DNA from: Anaeromyxobacter oryzisoli
GTDB lineage: Bacteria > Myxococcota > Myxococcia > Myxococcales > Anaeromyxobacteraceae
Direction: 5' to 3'
Length of the DNA stretch: 64,000 nucleotides
NCBI RefSeq assembly: GCF_022690765.1
Contig: NZ_JALCZA010000002.1
Location: forward strand, 62,001-126,000
A model generated the notes under the pieces. It searched no databases, was not told the DNA's origin, and saw only the letters and a program-made list of their open reading frames with translations. Each line of letters starts with the position of its first letter. Positions within the stretch are counted from its first letter, which is position 1. The translations under genes were made by a program, and so were the position numbers. Shown piece after piece: positions 49,961 through 59,878 of this stretch.

Positions 49961-51160
49961 ATGAAGCGAACTGTGAGTCCGCTGCTTTTCACCGCGAGCG
50001 TTTTTCAGACCGGTGCCAAGTCTTCTCAGGTTGCCTACGAAAGACGGACGGCTGCACAGCTAAAGCTCAAAGAAGACTGGTTCCAGAACGCGATCGCGAC
50101 GAATCCTCGCCTCGTAATCGAGCCCTGCATCGAGGCAGGCCTCACAGACGAGAACTGGTGGTTTTGGGGCCGCGAGGTTGAGACGGAGGTCGGTCCGATC
50201 GACGTCTTGCTCGTCTCTGAATCAGGACGCGTCTGCATCGTGGAGACGAAGCTCGCGTACAACCCCGAGGGGCGCAGGAAAGTCGTCGCTCAGCTTCTCG
50301 ACTACGCAGCTCACCTTGCGGAACTCCGCTCTGACCAGCTACCCGGGCTGCCCGCGGACTCCGGGATCACGGTTCATCAGGTGGAGCGGCGGATCGAGGA
50401 GGCCGACTTCCTCCTCGTCGTCGCCGGTGACAGCCTAGACTCGCGCGCCGTGAAGCTCAGCCAGGCGTTCCTTGCGCAGCACATGCTTAGCACGTGGGAT
50501 CTGGCGCTGGTCGAGCTATCGATCTTCGAGCCGCTCGTGAAGAACGGGGGCGCTGGGTACCTCCTCGTTCCGCACCTCCGCGGACTGCTCGAACACGAGA
50601 TCCGGCAAGTACTGAAGGTCACGGTCGACTCCGACGGGCGCCATCGAGCGGCCATCTCCGGTGGGACCCCGCAGGCGGCGAGCGTCTCCGCGCCGCGCGT
50701 AGCCGCTGCCGCACCCCTGCTTGAGGACGCCAGCGCCGAGCCGGCGTGGTCTGTCCCGCAGTTCTTCGCAGAGCTCGACGCAGGAGCGGTGCCAGAGGCC
50801 GTGAAGCGATTCGGGCGCGGGCTTCGCACCCTCATCCAGCGCCACCCGACCATCCAGTTGGAGGGCGGGGAGGGGAAGTACGGAACCCTTCTCCTGAAGA
50901 AGAACCAGGCCACCATTCTGAAGCTCTGCCTGGACCGCTTTATCAAGCTGACTCCGCGGTCGTTCCCGACCGCCCTCGGTGACAGAGCGGCGCTCACTTA
51001 CATGGACGGCCTCCGTAAGCTCTATCCCGAGCTGATGGCGAACCAGAGTCAGCCGTTGATCTGGCACTCGAAGCCGGAAGCTCGCCTTGAAGAGCTGCTC
51101 GCGCTCGTCGATCGAGTGCTCGAGCAGTCCGAGACCGAGCGTCTTCCCGGGACGCGGTAG
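49961..51160 (+). CDS. PD-(D/E)XK nuclease, first gene of restriction-like operon
   Basis: 399 residues. The N-terminal 110 hold the nuclease core: a GREVETEVGPIDVLLVSESG segment with Asp81, then CIVETKLAYN with Glu95 and Lys97. A Ser/Ala linker separates this from a C-terminal domain of about 140 residues (LDAGAVPEAVKRFGRGLRTL, then FIKLTPRSFPTALG) that is not recognised. The ATG at 49961 has GAGG seven bases upstream; a GTG at 49928 has none. It ends ten bases before the helicase gene, so it probably supplies the cutting activity of the system. Confidence 0.83.
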   Translation: MKRTVSPLLFTASVFQTGAKSSQVAYERRTAAQLKLKEDWFQNAIATNPRLVIEPCIEAGLTDENWWFWGREVETEVGPIDVLLVSESGRVCIVETKLAYNPEGRRKVVAQLLDYAAHLAELRSDQLPGLPADSGITVHQVERRIEEADFLLVVAGDSLDSRAVKLSQAFLAQHMLSTWDLALVELSIFEPLVKNGGAGYLLVPHLRGLLEHEIRQVLKVTVDSDGRHRAAISGGTPQAASVSAPRVAAAAPLLEDASAEPAWSVPQFFAELDAGAVPEAVKRFGRGLRTLIQRHPTIQLEGGEGKYGTLLLKKNQATILKLCLDRFIKLTPRSFPTALGDRAALTYMDGLRKLYPELMANQSQPLIWHSKPEARLEELLALVDRVLEQSETERLPGTR

Positions 51161-51170
51161 GATTCCACCG

Positions 51171-54100
51171 ATGCCCGTGTCCGATCTCGCCCCCGGCCAG
51201 CTCGTCCAAGTCCGCCAGCGCCGTTACGTCGTCCAGGAGATCGCGGAGAGCGCCCTTCCGCCTCCGCCTCTCAAGGTTCCCCGTCCGCCGCAGCACCTCG
51301 TACAACTCTCGTCCGTCGACGACGATGGCCACGGGGAGGAGCTGCGCGTCATCTGGGAGCTCGAGCCTGGCGCCCGCGTGATCGGGGAGGAAACGCTCCC
51401 CGAGCCGAAAGGTTTCGATGAGCCGCGCCGCCTGGACGCCTTCCTCGACGCGATCCGCTGGGGAGCGGTGGCCTCCGCGGACCAGAAGCACCTCCACGCG
51501 CCGTACCGGAGTGGCATCCAGATCGAGGACTACCAGCTCGATCCGGTCGTCCGCGCGCTCCAGATGCCGCGCGCGAACCTGCTCGTCGCGGACGACGTCG
51601 GCCTCGGGAAGACCATCGAAGCGGGCCTCGTCGTGCAGGAGCTGCTGCTCCGGCACCGCGCCCGCAGCGTCCTCGTGGTTTGCCCGGCCGGACTGCAGCT
51701 CCAGTGGCGCGATCAGATGCGCGACAAGTTCGGGCTCGAGTTCAGGATCGTCGATTCGGACCTCCTGAAGGAGCTCCGCCGTACGCGCGGCCTCCACGTC
51801 AACCCTTGGACTCACTTCCCGCGCCTCGTCACGTCCATCGACTTTTTGAAGCGCGACCGGCCGCTCCGGCTCTTCCGCGAGGTCCTCCCGGCCGAGGGAG
51901 AAGCTGCGTTTCCCCGCCGCTTCGACTTGCTCATCGTGGACGAGGCACACAACGTGGCGCCTTCCGGCTCGGGCAACTACGCGATCGATTCGCTCCGGAC
52001 GCAGGCCGTTCGAGCGCTCGTCCCGCACTTCGAGCACAAGCTCTTCCTCACGGCGACACCTCACAACGGATACAGCGAGAGCTTCCAGGCCTTGCTCGAG
52101 CTCGTAGACGACCAGCGCTTCCACCGGGGCGCTCCCATCGACCAGCGCCAGCTCGGCACGATCATGGTCCGGCGGCTCAAGTCCGAGCTTCCGCCGCTGT
52201 GGGACGGTACCCCGCGCTTCCCGAAGCGCGAGCTCACTGCCATCGAGGTGGACTTCCCGAAGGAGGAGCGCCAGGCGCACGACGATCTCGCGCGTTACGC
52301 CGAGCTGCGGACGGTGGGCGCGGCGGCGCCGGCCGAAGTCTTCGCGCTGCAGTTCGTCCTGAAGCTCCTGAAGAAGCGCCTCTTCTCGTCGCCCGCGGCG
52401 TTCCGCCGAACGCTCGCGAAGCACGTTGCTTCGTTGGGGCGGAAGGCGACCGAGGCCTCGCTGGCGGCACTCCAGCGCGAGGCGGCCGGCGTGGACGAGG
52501 AGTTTGCTGACGACGAGGCGTGGGAGGAGGCCGCGGAGGACGCGGTGGCACTCGCAACGGGCGCGCTCGCGGACCTCGACGGCGAGGCGCAGAGTCTTCT
52601 CGAGCGGCTGCGAAAGTGGGCCGATAAGGCGGACTCGAAGCCGGACGCCCGGGCCAAGGCGCTCGTCGCGTGGCTAGAGGAAACCGTGAAACCGGCAGGC
52701 GCCTGGAGCGACCGGCGCGCCATCGTGTTCACCGAGTACCGAGACACACAGCGCTGGCTGCACGGCATCCTCGATCGCGCCGGACTTGGCGAGGAGGGGC
52801 GCCTCGCCATCCTGTATGGCGGGATGCCCGTCGAGGAGCGGGAGAAGGTGAAGGCGGCCTTCCAGTCGGAGGAGTCGCCAGTCCGGATCCTCCTCGCCAC
52901 GGATGCAGCCTCGGAGGGCATCGACCTCCAGAACCACTGCGCACGCCTCGTCCATTACGAGATCCCTTGGAATCCGAACCGGCTCGAGCAGCGAAACGGC
53001 CGTGTCGATCGCCACGGGCAGCGCGAGAAGATCGTCCGAATCTTCCACTTCGTCGGGACGGGCTGGCGCGAAGCGGGAGCGGCGGGTCGGCCACCGGGCA
53101 GTCTGGAGGGCGATCTGGAGTTCCTCGCGCGCGCCGCGCACAAGGTGGAGACGATCCGCGAGGACCTCGGCAAGGTCGGACCGGTGATCGCCGCGCAGGT
53201 CGAGGACGCGATGCTGGGGCGCCGCACCCGGCTCGACATCGATCGCGCGGTCGCGGAAGCGGAACCCGCTCGCAGGATGCTCAAGATCGAGCGCGACGTG
53301 CGGGCCCGCGTCGCAGAGCTCGCGGCCCAGCTCCGCGAGACGAAGGAGGAGCTGGGCATCTCGCCCGAGACCGTTCAGCGGGTCGTCGAGGTCGGCCTCG
53401 CGCTCGCCGATCAGCCCCCGCTCATTCCTGCAAAGGTGAAGGGACTCTGGCCAGACCCAGAGCGAACGTCATGCCCGGTCTTCCGTTTGCCCGAGCTGCG
53501 GGGCGCATGGGTACGCTGTGCGGATGGGCTTGCGCACCCGCTCACGGAAAAGATCCGGCCAATCGTGTTCGACCATGCGTTGGCGGAAGGGCGTGAGGAC
53601 GTGGTGCTGGTTCACCTCGATCATCGCCTCGTCCAGATGTGCCTCGGATTGTTGAGGGCCGAGGTGTGGCAATCCACAGGGGCTCGCCCGCTCCACCGTG
53701 TCGCTGCCCGCGTGGTCCGCAGAGAGGAACTCCCCGGACCAGCGGTCGTCGCTCACGCGAGGCTCGTGATTCTCGGCGCGGACAACCAGAAGCTCCACGA
53801 GGAGCTCGTGACCGCGGGCGGCGTTCTGACCGAAGGCCGGTTCGCCAGATTCAAGTCCAACGCCGCGCTCGCGTCGGCGCTCGAAGCCGTGACCGACGAG
53901 GACGCACCTGCGGAGGTGAAGGAGCGGCTCAGGAAGCTCTGGCCGAAGTACCGCGATAACCTCCTATCCGCAGTCGAAGCCCGGGCGGAGGAGCGGGCCG
54001 AGAGCCTGCGCCGGGTCCTCGCCGAGCGAGCCGAGAAGGAGGCACGAGACGTCGCTGCGCTCCTCGAGGAGCTGAGGGCGGGCATCGCGAAGGCGCTCAC

Positions 54101-54317
54101 CGACTCCGGCCCGCCGCAGCTCGCGCTATTCACGTCAGAGGAGAAGGACCAGCTCGAGCGGAACCGCGCCGCGATGCAGGCGCGCCTCGACGCGATCCCC
54201 GGCGAGCTGAAGCGTGAGACCGACGCCGTTCGTCGACGCTACGCGAAGCCGGTCGCGCGGTTCTTCCCGGTGGCAGTCACCTACCTTGTGCCCGCGTCGG
54301 CGGGGAGGAGCCGCTGA
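51171..54317 (+). CDS. SNF2-type helicase (DrmD-like)
   Basis: 1048 residues. An N-terminal domain of about 115 residues is followed by the helicase core: motif I DDVGLGKT (141 to 148), LLIVDEAHN, LTATPHNGYSES, and the C-terminal lobe with ATDAASEGIDLQNHC and PWNPNRLEQRNGRVDRHGQ. A long charged, helical region ends the protein. The layout resembles DrmD of class 1 DISARM and other translocases that work with a methylase and nuclease. DNA translocation is the expected activity. The start ATG follows AGGA; the stop overlaps the methylase start (TGATG). Confidence 0.88.
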   Translation: MPVSDLAPGQLVQVRQRRYVVQEIAESALPPPPLKVPRPPQHLVQLSSVDDDGHGEELRVIWELEPGARVIGEETLPEPKGFDEPRRLDAFLDAIRWGAVASADQKHLHAPYRSGIQIEDYQLDPVVRALQMPRANLLVADDVGLGKTIEAGLVVQELLLRHRARSVLVVCPAGLQLQWRDQMRDKFGLEFRIVDSDLLKELRRTRGLHVNPWTHFPRLVTSIDFLKRDRPLRLFREVLPAEGEAAFPRRFDLLIVDEAHNVAPSGSGNYAIDSLRTQAVRALVPHFEHKLFLTATPHNGYSESFQALLELVDDQRFHRGAPIDQRQLGTIMVRRLKSELPPLWDGTPRFPKRELTAIEVDFPKEERQAHDDLARYAELRTVGAAAPAEVFALQFVLKLLKKRLFSSPAAFRRTLAKHVASLGRKATEASLAALQREAAGVDEEFADDEAWEEAAEDAVALATGALADLDGEAQSLLERLRKWADKADSKPDARAKALVAWLEETVKPAGAWSDRRAIVFTEYRDTQRWLHGILDRAGLGEEGRLAILYGGMPVEEREKVKAAFQSEESPVRILLATDAASEGIDLQNHCARLVHYEIPWNPNRLEQRNGRVDRHGQREKIVRIFHFVGTGWREAGAAGRPPGSLEGDLEFLARAAHKVETIREDLGKVGPVIAAQVEDAMLGRRTRLDIDRAVAEAEPARRMLKIERDVRARVAELAAQLRETKEELGISPETVQRVVEVGLALADQPPLIPAKVKGLWPDPERTSCPVFRLPELRGAWVRCADGLAHPLTEKIRPIVFDHALAEGREDVVLVHLDHRLVQMCLGLLRAEVWQSTGARPLHRVAARVVRREELPGPAVVAHARLVILGADNQKLHEELVTAGGVLTEGRFARFKSNAALASALEAVTDEDAPAEVKERLRKLWPKYRDNLLSAVEARAEERAESLRRVLAERAEKEARDVAALLEELRAGIAKALTDSGPPQLALFTSEEKDQLERNRAAMQARLDAIPGELKRETDAVRRRYAKPVARFFPVAVTYLVPASAGRSR

Positions 54318-57300
54318 TGGCCCGGCCAACTCGCCCGCGCGCGTTCTCCGCGGCCCGCGATCACGCCGACTGGCTCCGGCTGGTCGACGTCTCTGGACCG
54401 TTCTTCTCCCTCCCTGTCCTTACCCGTGCTTTCCCTCAGGGGCTTCCAAAGGAGGAGGGCGTTTCAGACCTTCGACGCCGCCTGCGCGTCGAGCTCGACG
54501 GGTGGGAGGACGAGGGTCGCCGCGATCCCGGCGTCCACGGCTCATTCGTTCGATTCGTCCTCTCCGACATCCTCGGCTGGCCTGAGCATCTCGTGAAGCA
54601 GGGGCAGGCACTGCCGCCTGGCTTAGACGCGACGATCGCCGAGCATGGCGAGAAGCTCCGGCCGGATCTCGTGGCCGTGGAGCCCCCGGGACGACCGAAG
54701 GCAGGCCGCGGCCGCGTGCTCGTGCTCGTGTTCCCGCCGGGGCAGGACCTCGACCGCTCGCTAGAGGGCAAGCGATGGAAGGCGTCCCCGGCGACGCGGG
54801 CCATGGAGCTGTGCCACGCCACGGAGGTCCCGCTCGCGCTCGTCACGAACGGCGTGGATTGGACGCTCGTCCACGCCCGCCGCGGCGAGACCACGACGTA
54901 CGCGACCTTCAACGCACCGCTGTTCCTCGAGGAGGCGGGGCTGTTCGCGGCCTTCCGTGCCCTGTTGGGCGAGCAGCGGCTGTTCGGGGTCGCCGACGCG
55001 GACACGACGGAAGCGCTCCTCGCGGAGAGCGCTGCGAACCAGCAGGAGGTCACGGACCAGCTCGGCGCTCAGGTGCGCCATGCCGTCGAGGTCCTCGTCC
55101 AGGCGATCGACCGCGCCGATCGAAGTGCCCGCGGCGCAGTCCTGCGTGGCGTCGACGAGCGTACGCTCTACGAGGGCGCCGTCGCCGTGATGATGCGGCT
55201 CGTGTTCCTCCTCGCAGCCGAGGAACGGAAGCTGCTCCTCCTGGGCGACCCGCTCTACGACTCGAACTACGCGATCTCAACACTGTTGCCGCAACTCGAG
55301 GAGGTCGCGACGAAGCACGGCGAGGAGGTTCTCGAGCGCCGCTTCGCCGCCTGGGCGCGTCTTCTCGCCTCGTTTCGCGCTGTCCATGGCGGCGTCGAAC
55401 ACGACCGCTTCCGGCTACCGGCGTATGGCGGCACGCTTTTCGACCCGGACCGATTTCCCTTCCTCGAAGGCCGCGCGACGGGAACGCGCTGGCGTGATGT
55501 GCCCGCGGCGCCCATCCAAGTTTCCGACCGGACCGTCTACCATCTGCTTCGCTTGCTGCAGGTGCTCGAGATGGGCATGCCGGGCGGCGGCAGAGAGGCG
55601 CGGCGGCTCTCGTTCCGCGCGCTCGACGTTGAGCAGATCGGGCACGTCTACGAAGGGCTCCTCGATCACACGGCCGTGCGTGCGCCGGAGCCGGTGCTCG
55701 GTCTGGAGGGCGCGAAGGGTGTGGAGCCCGAGATACCGCTCTCGGCGATCGTCATGGCGCACGACCGCGGCGAAGACGACCTCGTGGCGTTCCTCGAGGA
55801 GGAAACGGGCCGAAGCGGGAAGACGCTGCGCAAGCTCGTGTCGGAGGCGAGCGAAGCGGACATCGAGGCGACCAGCAGACTCCTCCAGGCATGCGCGAAT
55901 GACGAGAAGCTCCGCGACGTCGTGAAGCCGTACGCGAGCCTCTTGCGGCTCGACTCGAGCGATTACCCGCTCGTCATCCACAAGGGCAGCGTGTACGTCA
56001 CGGCTGGCGCGGACCGGCGCTCGACAGGCACGCACTACACGCCGCGGAGCCTCACGGAGCCCGTCGTGCAGTACGCGCTAGAGCCGCAGGCGTACCGCGG
56101 ACCGTCGGAAGGGTGGCCGCGGGAGAAGTGGCAGCTCAAGTCGGCGCGCGAGCTGCTCTCACTGCGGATCTGCGACATGGCGATGGGCTCGGGGGCGTTC
56201 CTCGCCCAGGCGTGCCGCTGGCTAGGCGACCGGCTCGTCGAGGCGTGGGAGGAAGCCGAAGCGAACGCCGGGGGGAAGCTCGTCGTCACGCCCGAGGGCG
56301 ACCTCGCCACCGGCGCTCCGGGCGAGCGGCCGATCCCGAGGACCGCCGAGGAGCGGATCACGCTCGCGCGCCGGGCCGTCGCGGAGAAGTGCCTCTACGG
56401 CGTCGACGTGAATCCCATGGCAGTGGAGATCGCGAAGCTGTCGCTTTGGCTCGTGACGCTTCAGAAGGATCGGCCCTTCACGTTCGTCGATCACGCGCTT
56501 CGCTGCGGCGACTCGCTCCTCGGCGTGACAGCCCCGGAGCAGATCGCCTGTTTTCACGTCGACCCCGAGAAAGGGAGGGCGATCCACCAGAACCTGTTCG
56601 CGTGGACGTCGGCTTGCGAGCCGGCGCTCCAGGCCGCGCTCGAGAAGCGACGAAGGCTAGAGAGCTTTACCGTCGAGAGCGCCGCGGACGCGGAGGAGAA
56701 GCAGCGGTTGCTCGGAGAAGCGAACGCGGCCCTTGCGGACGTGAGGCTCGTCGCTGATGCGGTGGTCGCAGCGGCACTAGCGACTTCTGATGTCGGTGAA
56801 GACTCCTATGCGGCGGAGTTGGAGCGGCTCGCACCAATCGTCGGTGCCGCGCTCGATCCGAAATCGAAGCCTTCGTCGCGCGCTGGCGCGCGCGAGCAGC
56901 TCGCTGCCCGAGTCCAACAGCTGATGAGCAACGGGAAGCCTCGGAGCGCAGCGCGCCGGCGACCGCTTCATTGGGCGTTGGAATTTCCAGAGGTGTTCGG
57001 CGGCACCAGTGCGGCTCGCGGATTCGACGCCCTTGTCGGCAATCCGCCTTTCGTTGAGGCCCGCGCAATCGCGCGACTGCTTGGCGCGGACTATCGCTCG
57101 CATCTGGTAAACCGAGTCGCATTCGGAAGGCGTGGTACGGCCGATCTGTGCTGCTACTTCTTCTTGCGAGTTGATACGGTCCTAAGGACAGGGGGAACGT
57201 ACGGGCTGATCGGGACGAACACCATCGCTCAAGGTGACTCGCGCGAGGTCGGCCTCGATCAACTGCTGGCACGCGGCGTGACCTTCTATCGCGCAACGTC

Positions 57301-58510
57301 GAGTCGCCCCTGGCCGGGAACGGCCGCGCTAGAGATCTCTGAGGTGTGGGGCCGTCGAGGTGAGTGGCGAGGCGCCGTCACCGCGGATGGAGTATCAGTC
57401 AAAGTAATTGGGGGCACGCTTCACGGCGCGGACCACGCCTCGAAACAGCCATTCCGGCTCGCATCGAACATGGGCCTAGCTCTTCAGGGCTCGATTCCGT
57501 TTGGCGATGGCTTCGTGCTGAATGAGCAGGAGATGCTTCATCTCGCGTCGCGGGATCGTTTCGCGCGAGAAGTGTTGCGCCCCTACATGAACGGTGACGA
57601 CCTCAATTCGTCGCAGTTCCAACAGCCGAGCCGCTGGGTAATCTTCTTCGGGGACATGCCGTTGAGCAGGGAGGACGCAGAAAAGGGGTACAAAGGGCGT
57701 TGTGCGAGCGATTATCCCTCGTGTCTGGAGCGGGTGCGCCAGACGGTGCTTCCCGAACGTAAGTCCAAGTCTAAGGAAGTAGCGGCTGCTCCATGGTGGC
57801 AGTTCTGGCGATCAAGAGTGGAACTCTATGATCGGTTGAGCATCTCCCCATTTGCTTTGGGAACGGCGCGAGTAAGCAAGTACCTGTCCTTTGTGCCGGT
57901 CTCTGCGGACTGGGTATTCAGCGACACGGTGGTTGTCTTTCCGGCGGCGACTCGGAAGCTGCAGGCCGTGCTTCAGTCGTCACTGCACGAGGCTTGGGTT
58001 CGAAGGTATCAGTCCACCTTGGAAACAAGAGGGCGATACACTCCGACCGACTGCCTTGAAACCTTCCCGCTGCCCGGAGGCAGTAGCAACGGATTGGAGG
58101 CGGCAGCGGAGCGTTTTGATGCTACGCGCCATGCCGTACACAAGAGCAAGGTCGTTGGGCTCACGGATTTCTGGAACGCCTTCCATACCGAGGAACTCGA
58201 TTCTTCGGATGTCGCTGAAGCGCGAGCAGCACTTGTCGCGCTCGACGAGGCGGCGCTTCGGGCCTACGGATGGGGTGACGTGGCTCTCGACCACGCGTTT
58301 CGCGAAACGAAGCTTGGTACCCGGTTCGCTATCAGCGCGGCTGCGCGCGGCGAGATCCTCTCGCGCCTACTGGAACTCAATCACGAACGCTATTCCGACG
58401 AGGTGAAACTGGGACTCCACGAGACTGGAACCGGGAACCGCAAGGGCAAGCCGAAGGGAAACGGCTCGAGGAAGCCCACGGGGAGCGGTGGCCAAGGCAC
58501 GCTTTTCTAG
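54317..58510 (+). CDS. Eco57I-type N6-adenine methylase (DrmMI-like)
   Basis: 1397 residues. The AdoMet site is CDMAMGSGAFL (about 620 to 630), followed by DVNPMAVEIAKLSLW; the catalytic motif is NPPF (909 to 912). GTHYTPRSL precedes them as in type IIG and BREX/DISARM methylases. The N-terminal 300 residues may hold a degenerate nuclease-type domain, and the C-terminal 450 contain the target-recognition region. It marks host DNA with N6-methyladenine. From about 56.8 to 58.4 kb the base composition is visibly less GC-rich than in the rest of the gene, which suggests exchange of the recognition domain. The start overlaps the helicase stop by one base. Confidence 0.9.
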   Translation: MARPTRPRAFSAARDHADWLRLVDVSGPFFSLPVLTRAFPQGLPKEEGVSDLRRRLRVELDGWEDEGRRDPGVHGSFVRFVLSDILGWPEHLVKQGQALPPGLDATIAEHGEKLRPDLVAVEPPGRPKAGRGRVLVLVFPPGQDLDRSLEGKRWKASPATRAMELCHATEVPLALVTNGVDWTLVHARRGETTTYATFNAPLFLEEAGLFAAFRALLGEQRLFGVADADTTEALLAESAANQQEVTDQLGAQVRHAVEVLVQAIDRADRSARGAVLRGVDERTLYEGAVAVMMRLVFLLAAEERKLLLLGDPLYDSNYAISTLLPQLEEVATKHGEEVLERRFAAWARLLASFRAVHGGVEHDRFRLPAYGGTLFDPDRFPFLEGRATGTRWRDVPAAPIQVSDRTVYHLLRLLQVLEMGMPGGGREARRLSFRALDVEQIGHVYEGLLDHTAVRAPEPVLGLEGAKGVEPEIPLSAIVMAHDRGEDDLVAFLEEETGRSGKTLRKLVSEASEADIEATSRLLQACANDEKLRDVVKPYASLLRLDSSDYPLVIHKGSVYVTAGADRRSTGTHYTPRSLTEPVVQYALEPQAYRGPSEGWPREKWQLKSARELLSLRICDMAMGSGAFLAQACRWLGDRLVEAWEEAEANAGGKLVVTPEGDLATGAPGERPIPRTAEERITLARRAVAEKCLYGVDVNPMAVEIAKLSLWLVTLQKDRPFTFVDHALRCGDSLLGVTAPEQIACFHVDPEKGRAIHQNLFAWTSACEPALQAALEKRRRLESFTVESAADAEEKQRLLGEANAALADVRLVADAVVAAALATSDVGEDSYAAELERLAPIVGAALDPKSKPSSRAGAREQLAARVQQLMSNGKPRSAARRRPLHWALEFPEVFGGTSAARGFDALVGNPPFVEARAIARLLGADYRSHLVNRVAFGRRGTADLCCYFFLRVDTVLRTGGTYGLIGTNTIAQGDSREVGLDQLLARGVTFYRATSSRPWPGTAALEISEVWGRRGEWRGAVTADGVSVKVIGGTLHGADHASKQPFRLASNMGLALQGSIPFGDGFVLNEQEMLHLASRDRFAREVLRPYMNGDDLNSSQFQQPSRWVIFFGDMPLSREDAEKGYKGRCASDYPSCLERVRQTVLPERKSKSKEVAAAPWWQFWRSRVELYDRLSISPFALGTARVSKYLSFVPVSADWVFSDTVVVFPAATRKLQAVLQSSLHEAWVRRYQSTLETRGRYTPTDCLETFPLPGGSSNGLEAAAERFDATRHAVHKSKVVGLTDFWNAFHTEELDSSDVAEARAALVALDEAALRAYGWGDVALDHAFRETKLGTRFAISAAARGEILSRLLELNHERYSDEVKLGLHETGTGNRKGKPKGNGSRKPTGSGGQGTLF

Positions 58511-58632
58511 GTCCCGCGGCGTCGCCCTCCGTTGCGATAACAGAGCCGCCGAAGAGGTCTTCCTCGTGGGAACCTGCGCTTGTGTGCATCGCGGTTGGGA
58601 ATGGCCGATGGTCGTTACTCCTAGAGGAGCGC

Positions 58633-59706
58633 ATGAGATTCCGGGAGCGAGAACGGGAACGCCAGGCGGCACTGCGGGCCGAGCTCTATACCGGTGCCGC
58701 TGCGTGCGACGGGCAGTACCCTCCTTCCAAGCGACCTACGTCGCGACGCAACTTCTGCATCCACGAGGACCACTCAGCAGAGAATCTGTGGCGCGGAATT
58801 CGCGACGAAGCCATCGCGTACTTCCGCGCCCGCGGAATCGAGTGGCACGCCGGCCTGCCCCCGGGAAAACGCAGCAGGCATGAGCCCGCGAGATCATTGC
58901 CGAGCAACCATCTCTGCTGCTCGCAGTGCAGTTGCGTGAACGCCCTCTTCCCGCTCCGCCACCATCCCGGCGCGCTAACGAAGGTGCTGGCCGCCGTTCT
59001 CGAGCCGCAGGGGCTCCGGATCACGGAGGTCCTCCGCTTCGAGCTTGACGACCTTCCCGGAAGCCCCGCCGGCTACGTCGCGTTCGAGTGGATCGGCCGC
59101 AAGAACTACCTTCGCGAGACTTCCTACGGACGTGTAGCCGCGGATGACGAGCGGGACCGCGGCAAGGGCTTCACGAGCGCCGACTTCGCTGTCCGGGTGC
59201 GGCTCGCGAGCGGTGCGACGGGTCTGCTCTTGGGCGAGTGGAAGTACACGGAGCGGTACGCGTCGAAGAGCATCCGATACTCGGACTCAGGGACCGATCG
59301 CCTGGAGATCTACCGTCCGGCGCTCGAGGCGCCTTGGTCCCAGGTCGCGCGGCTTGGGAATGCCGACTACGAGGACCTGTTCTTCGACCCGTTCGACCAG
59401 ATCATGCGCCTCCAGCTCCTCGCCGGCGAGATCGAGCACGCGGGCGCCATGGGCGATCCGGAGATGGGCGCGACGTTCGCCTGCGTCCTGCATGTAGCAC
59501 CTGTGGCGAACGTGGATCTCATGAAGCGGGTCACCTCGGCCCGCCTCGCGGGTCGTGGCGATGACGTTCACCAGGTCTGGCGCAGCATCGCATCCGACGA
59601 TCGATTCTTCGGGATCGAGAGCGGAGCGCTGTTGCACGCGCTCGCCGCGCACGCGCCGGACGCAGACTGGGGGAAGTACCTGGTGCGGCGGTATGTCACC
59701 TCCTGA
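58633..59706 (+). CDS. Putative restriction endonuclease (PGN_0703-like)
   Basis: 357 residues. The N-terminal part has a charged start (MRFRERERERQAALRAELY), then NHLCCSQCSCVNALFPLRHH, which resembles the conserved segment of PGN_0703-type putative restriction enzymes, and the likely PD-(D/E)XK core SADFAVRVRLASGATGLLLG followed by EWKYTER (Asp, Glu and Lys). The C-terminal half is helical. GAGGAG lies just before the ATG at 58633. It starts 120 bases after the methylase gene in the same direction. The family call is from motif memory and is moderate; nuclease function is inferred. Confidence 0.68.
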   Translation: MRFRERERERQAALRAELYTGAAACDGQYPPSKRPTSRRNFCIHEDHSAENLWRGIRDEAIAYFRARGIEWHAGLPPGKRSRHEPARSLPSNHLCCSQCSCVNALFPLRHHPGALTKVLAAVLEPQGLRITEVLRFELDDLPGSPAGYVAFEWIGRKNYLRETSYGRVAADDERDRGKGFTSADFAVRVRLASGATGLLLGEWKYTERYASKSIRYSDSGTDRLEIYRPALEAPWSQVARLGNADYEDLFFDPFDQIMRLQLLAGEIEHAGAMGDPEMGATFACVLHVAPVANVDLMKRVTSARLAGRGDDVHQVWRSIASDDRFFGIESGALLHALAAHAPDADWGKYLVRRYVTS

Positions 59707-59878
59707 TTTCGCGGTGAAGCGCGACGGGTGAGCGGTTCCGAGCAGCACAGGGCGGCCTTCGGGTCCCTTGACGGTCGTCAAGCGGAGCACCCGGATACTC
59801 AGTCGTGTCCGGGGTCCGAGGCATCCTATGGCGGCACAATCTGGGGTACGCTCGTGGAGTGCGGAGAAGGGGGGCACA

